Origin: Oscillospiraceae bacterium | Lineage (GTDB): Bacteria > Bacillota_A > Clostridia > Oscillospirales > Ruminococcaceae | DNA: 9,318 nucleotides | Assembly: GCA_018109965.1 (NCBI GenBank) | Contig: JAGBFE010000030.1 | Span: 1-9,318, forward strand | Reading direction: 5' to 3' | In this document: positions 7,033 to 9,318 of the stretch, in pieces | Numbering within the stretch: position 1 is the stretch's first letter | How the letters are laid out: each line of letters starts with the position of its first letter | The notes under the pieces: generated by a model | What the model was told of the DNA's origin: nothing | Databases searched by the model: none | What the model saw: the letters and a program-made list of their open reading frames with translations, nothing else | Made by a program: the position numbers and the translations under genes

Positions 7033-8262
7033 ATGAATTTTATCAAAAACAGTGCAGACAAAAACCCGATAGTTGACACGGTTTTTACCATTGTGCGCAA
7101 GGCAGTTGCCGCAAAGGAACAGTATGGTGCCGAAAATGTAACCGACGCAACACTGGGTTCACTTTACAGCGAAGACGGCAACCTTGTTGCAATGGAAAGC
7201 GTTTTTAAAAGCTTTGACGAAGTAACCCCAAAACAGAAAGCAGGTTATGCAAGCGGATTTATGGGCAACCCTGATTTCCGTGCACTGTGCACCGACTGGG
7301 TGCTGGCAGGCACAAACCTTTGCAGCAGCGTGGTGGCAACCCCGGGCGGCACAGGGGCGGTAAGCCTTGGTATAGGTGAATTCCTTGAAACAGGCGAAAC
7401 CGTGCTGGTGCCTGACATTGCCTGGACAAGCTATGCCATTATGGCAAAGGACAAACAGCTTGGCTGTGTGCAGTACAATATGTTTGATGAAAATGACAAT
7501 TTCAACCTTGAAAGCATAAAAGCACAGGTGAATGCCCTCAAAGGCAAACAGAACCGCATTGTTATTGTTATCAACGACCCTTGCCACAACCCTACGGGCT
7601 ATTCAATGAGTGATGCAGAATGGGCAGAGCTTATCAGCTTTTTAAACGAAGTGGGCAAAACTACACCTTGCATTATCCTCAACGACATTGCCTACATCGA
7701 CTATTCCTACGACCTTGAAAATTCAAGAGCGTATATGAAAAACTTTAAAAATATCAGCGAAAATGTGATGGTTGTCATCGCTTTCAGCTGCAGCAAAACA
7801 CTGACAAGCTACGGTATGCGCTGCGGTGCCGCAGTGATTGCCGCAAAGGATGCCGAAAGTGTGCGCGGGGCAGAAATTGTGTTTGAAAAATCCGCCCGTG
7901 CTTTGTGGAGCAACGTGAACAACGGTGCAATGCACAACTTTGTAAATCTCATCAAAAACCACAAGGATGAATTTATGACAGAAAAGGCAGAATACATCCG
8001 CCTGCTTAAAGAGCGCAGCGACATTTTTGTAAAGGAAGCTGCCGAATGCAATCTGCCGCTGTACCCATACAAAGAGGGCTTTTTCATCACACTTAAAGTG
8101 GACAACGCTATCCGCGAAAGATATCACGAAGTGCTGATGGAAAACAATATCTTTACCGTGCAGGTAAACAAAGGCATCCGCGTTGCAGTATGCAGTTTGC
8201 CTGTGGAAAAGGCAAAAGGCCTTGCAAAACGTATGAAGGATATTCTTGACAGCTTAAACTGA
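7033..8262 (+). CDS. Class I PLP-dependent aminotransferase, likely aromatic/aspartate type
   Basis: A cytoplasmic fold-type I aminotransferase of 409 residues. The TPGGTGAVS loop at 103-111 would hold the PLP phosphate, Trp131 stacks on the ring, CHNPTG at 184-189 gives Asn186, Asp218 in NDIAYIDY binds the pyridine nitrogen, SCSKT at 252-256 gives the Schiff-base Lys255, and Arg263 and Arg383 suit phosphate and substrate carboxylate. The CHNPTG and SxSK spacing resemble the AspC/TyrB branch. Directly after chorismate mutase (one base between genes), it most likely transaminates 4-hydroxyphenylpyruvate or phenylpyruvate; prephenate or aspartate are alternatives. The frame is open back to 6961, but the ATG at 7033-7035 has GGAGG at 7019-7023, and the upstream extension overlaps the mutase, so the shorter start is chosen. 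Confidence 0.9.
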   Translation: MNFIKNSADKNPIVDTVFTIVRKAVAAKEQYGAENVTDATLGSLYSEDGNLVAMESVFKSFDEVTPKQKAGYASGFMGNPDFRALCTDWVLAGTNLCSSVVATPGGTGAVSLGIGEFLETGETVLVPDIAWTSYAIMAKDKQLGCVQYNMFDENDNFNLESIKAQVNALKGKQNRIVIVINDPCHNPTGYSMSDAEWAELISFLNEVGKTTPCIILNDIAYIDYSYDLENSRAYMKNFKNISENVMVVIAFSCSKTLTSYGMRCGAAVIAAKDAESVRGAEIVFEKSARALWSNVNNGAMHNFVNLIKNHKDEFMTEKAEYIRLLKERSDIFVKEAAECNLPLYPYKEGFFITLKVDNAIRERYHEVLMENNIFTVQVNKGIRVAVCSLPVEKAKGLAKRMKDILDSLN

Positions 8263-8310
8263 TATCATATGATTGCTCATTCTATATTCTGAAATATTAA
8301 CAGCAAATTC

Positions 8311-8343
8311 AAAGCCCTGTTTTGCAGGGCTTTTTTATTTTTG
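8311..8343 (+). terminator. Intrinsic terminator after the aminotransferase
   Basis: AAAGCCCTG (8311-8319) pairs perfectly with CAGGGCTTT (8325-8333) around the five-base loop TTTTG, followed by TTTTATTTTT-type sequence. It lies about 50 bases after the aminotransferase stop and closes the mutase-aminotransferase unit before nrdD. Confidence 0.93.
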
Positions 8344-8477
8344 ATATTAAGGCAAACAACTAAATAAAATAATTAAAAATGCAGCTTTTATTCATAAAAA
8401 TTTGTCAAGCCTTTTTTGTGTAGAAAAATAGCTAAAAATTTTGGCTTAAATTCTATATATATTATACAAACGTGCAC
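8344..8477. other. AT-rich intergenic stretch without a recognisable gene
   Basis: Between the terminator and the nrdD promoter I see no credible coding frame with a ribosome site and no RNA gene. The stretch is very AT-rich with several A and T runs. AAGCC (8407-8411) and GGCTT (8443-8447) are complementary but far apart, with A/T-only pairing between them, which I do not count as a real structure. The A/T runs just upstream of the -35 could act as an UP-like element. Confidence 0.5.
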
Positions 8478-8506
8478 TTTACACACAAGATATTGGAGTG
8501 TATAAT
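8478..8506 (+). promoter_or_regulatory. Sigma-A promoter of nrdD
   Basis: TTTACA (8478-8483) and a perfect TATAAT (8501-8506) are exactly 17 bases apart. Transcription should start near 8513, giving a leader of about 84 bases before the nrdD ATG at 8597. The spacer is almost filled by the first NrdR-like box. Confidence 0.85.
8483..8498. promoter_or_regulatory. NrdR-like box 1
   Basis: The 16-mer ACACAAGATATTGGAG matches the known NrdR box consensus aCaCwAtATaTwGtgt at 12 positions, including the ACwA and ATATwG cores. It lies between the -35 and -10 hexamers, where bound NrdR-(d)ATP would block RNA polymerase. The consensus is from established knowledge of NrdR; the match was made by eye. 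Confidence 0.7.
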
Positions 8507-8514
8507 AAATAAAG

Positions 8515-8530
8515 CGACAATATCTAGTCA
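8515..8530. promoter_or_regulatory. NrdR-like box 2
   Basis: CGACAATATCTAGTCA holds ACAATATCTAGT, which fits the 12-base core aCwAtATaTwGt with a single mismatch. It starts exactly 32 bases after box 1, about three helical turns, the usual spacing of paired NrdR boxes. It covers the first transcribed bases of nrdD. Confidence 0.75.
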
Positions 8531-8596
8531 TAATCTATTAACTGCGCAAACGAAAATCTTAACTATAAACACAGGGAAATGAGGAAATAGAAAACT

Positions 8597-9318
8597 ATGC
8601 TTACCAGTATCATCAAACGAGACGGCAGAGTTGTTATCTACGACCGCAACAAAATCAAAATGGCTATCCTCAAGGCTATGGAAGCCAGCGGAAACACCGA
8701 TTTTGACAAAGCTGACGAGGTAACTGAATCTGTTGAAAGATATTTTAACAACCAGAACAGCAAGTCCACACCAAGTGTTGAAGAAATCCAGGACCAGGTT
8801 GAACACGAGCTTATGGCTGCAGGCCTTGACAACGTTGCAAAAAAATACATTCTGTACCGCGCAAGCCGCAACACAATCCGTGAAAGAAAGACAAAGCTGG
8901 TTCAGGTTTTTGACGAAATCACTTTCAGCGATGCATTGGACAGTGACGTTAAACGCGAAAATGCAAATATTGACGGCGACACCCCAATGGGCACAATGCT
9001 TAAATACGGCAGCGAAAGTGCAAAGGACTATTTCCTTAAATTCCTTTTGAGCCCTGACCAGGCAGAAGCACACCGTGACGGTTACATCCACATTCACGAC
9101 TTTGACTTCTACGCACTCACAATGACCTGCTGTCAGATTGACCTTATCAAACTGTTCAAAGGCGGCTTCAGCACAGGTCACGGTTTCCTGAGAGAACCAA
9201 ACGATATCCAGAGCTACTCCGCTCTTGCATGTATCGCAATTCAGTCCAACCAGAACGACCAGCACGGCGGTCAGAGCATTGTTAACTTTGACTACGGCCT
9301 TGCAGACGGCGTAAGAAA
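8597..9318 (+). CDS. nrdD: Anaerobic ribonucleoside-triphosphate reductase, N-terminal part
   Basis: Oxygen-sensitive class III reductase that makes dNTPs from NTPs with a glycyl radical installed by the NrdG activase. The first 240 codons are present; the gene runs off the right edge, so the C-terminal glycyl-radical region and nrdG are not seen. Residues about 3-92 form an ATP-cone allosteric domain (SIIKRDGRVVIYDRNKI at the start, then helices ending KKYILYRASR). The catalytic part begins near 120 with NANIDGDTPMGTMLKYGSE, EAHRDGYIHIHDFDFY at 157-172, TMTCCQIDL at 175-183 with a conserved cysteine pair region, GGFSTGHGFLREP at 189-201, and QSNQNDQHGGQS at 216-227. The ATG at 8597-8599 follows GAGGAAA about ten bases upstream. 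Promoter and paired NrdR-like boxes lie just before it. It points to anaerobic growth and is unrelated in function to the aro genes. Confidence 0.95.
   Translation, partial: MLTSIIKRDGRVVIYDRNKIKMAILKAMEASGNTDFDKADEVTESVERYFNNQNSKSTPSVEEIQDQVEHELMAAGLDNVAKKYILYRASRNTIRERKTKLVQVFDEITFSDALDSDVKRENANIDGDTPMGTMLKYGSESAKDYFLKFLLSPDQAEAHRDGYIHIHDFDFYALTMTCCQIDLIKLFKGGFSTGHGFLREPNDIQSYSALACIAIQSNQNDQHGGQSIVNFDYGLADGVR

Noticed and set aside
8528..9265. Open frame of 245 codons on the minus strand opposite nrdD
   Set aside because: Composition is Cys/Val/Phe-rich as expected of the complement of a coding gene; nrdD on the plus strand is strongly conserved, so this is a shadow frame.
1..9318. Mobile element, CRISPR array, toxin-antitoxin or defence system
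   Set aside because: All long conserved frames are core aromatic or nucleotide metabolism; no transposase, spaced repeats, integrase or small toxin-like gene pair was seen.

Overview
The window is chromosomal DNA that looks like an anaerobic Firmicute of the class Clostridia. Pointers are the strong GGAGG-type ribosome binding sites, an oxygen-sensitive class III ribonucleotide reductase (nrdD) under tandem NrdR-like boxes, a T. maritima-like DAHP synthase with an N-terminal regulatory domain, and compact, overlapping metabolic genes. Genus cannot be fixed from the sequence. I see no mobile element, CRISPR array, tRNA or rRNA.

Region 1 (1-6484, minus strand, read right to left) is an aromatic biosynthesis operon: aroB, aroC, an aroE-aroK fusion, aroQ, aroF, aroA and the first 125 codons of tyrA, cut by the window edge. 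Gaps are 3 bases or overlaps of 4, 20 and 8 bases. The exception is a 71-base gap before aroA that contains a strong hairpin. All seven shikimate-pathway activities, from PEP + erythrose 4-phosphate to chorismate, are encoded in about 6.1 kb. TyrA then takes prephenate towards tyrosine. As given, aroF carries a one-base frameshift near 1983-1986 that separates its last third from the rest. Everything downstream of it is intact, so it is either a recent mutation or a sequence error.

Region 2 (6485-6698) is a divergent promoter region. A credible extended -10 promoter faces right, and a weaker candidate faces left towards aroB.

Region 3 (6699-8262, plus strand) is a two-gene unit: a monofunctional AroQ-fold chorismate mutase (GTG start) and, one base later, a class I PLP aminotransferase. 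Together with tyrA they supply the branch chorismate -> prephenate -> tyrosine (and phenylalanine if a dehydratase exists elsewhere). A clear intrinsic terminator closes the unit at 8311-8343.

Region 4 (8263-9318) is an AT-rich intergenic stretch of 334 bases ending in a near-consensus sigma-A promoter with two NrdR-like boxes 32 bases apart. It is followed by the first 240 codons of nrdD (ATP-cone plus start of the catalytic domain), which runs off the right edge.

I found no undescribed biological system. The points most worth a second look are the aroF frameshift, the AroE-AroK fusion inside a complete one-operon shikimate pathway, the aroF-aroA hairpin and the NrdR-box/promoter architecture.
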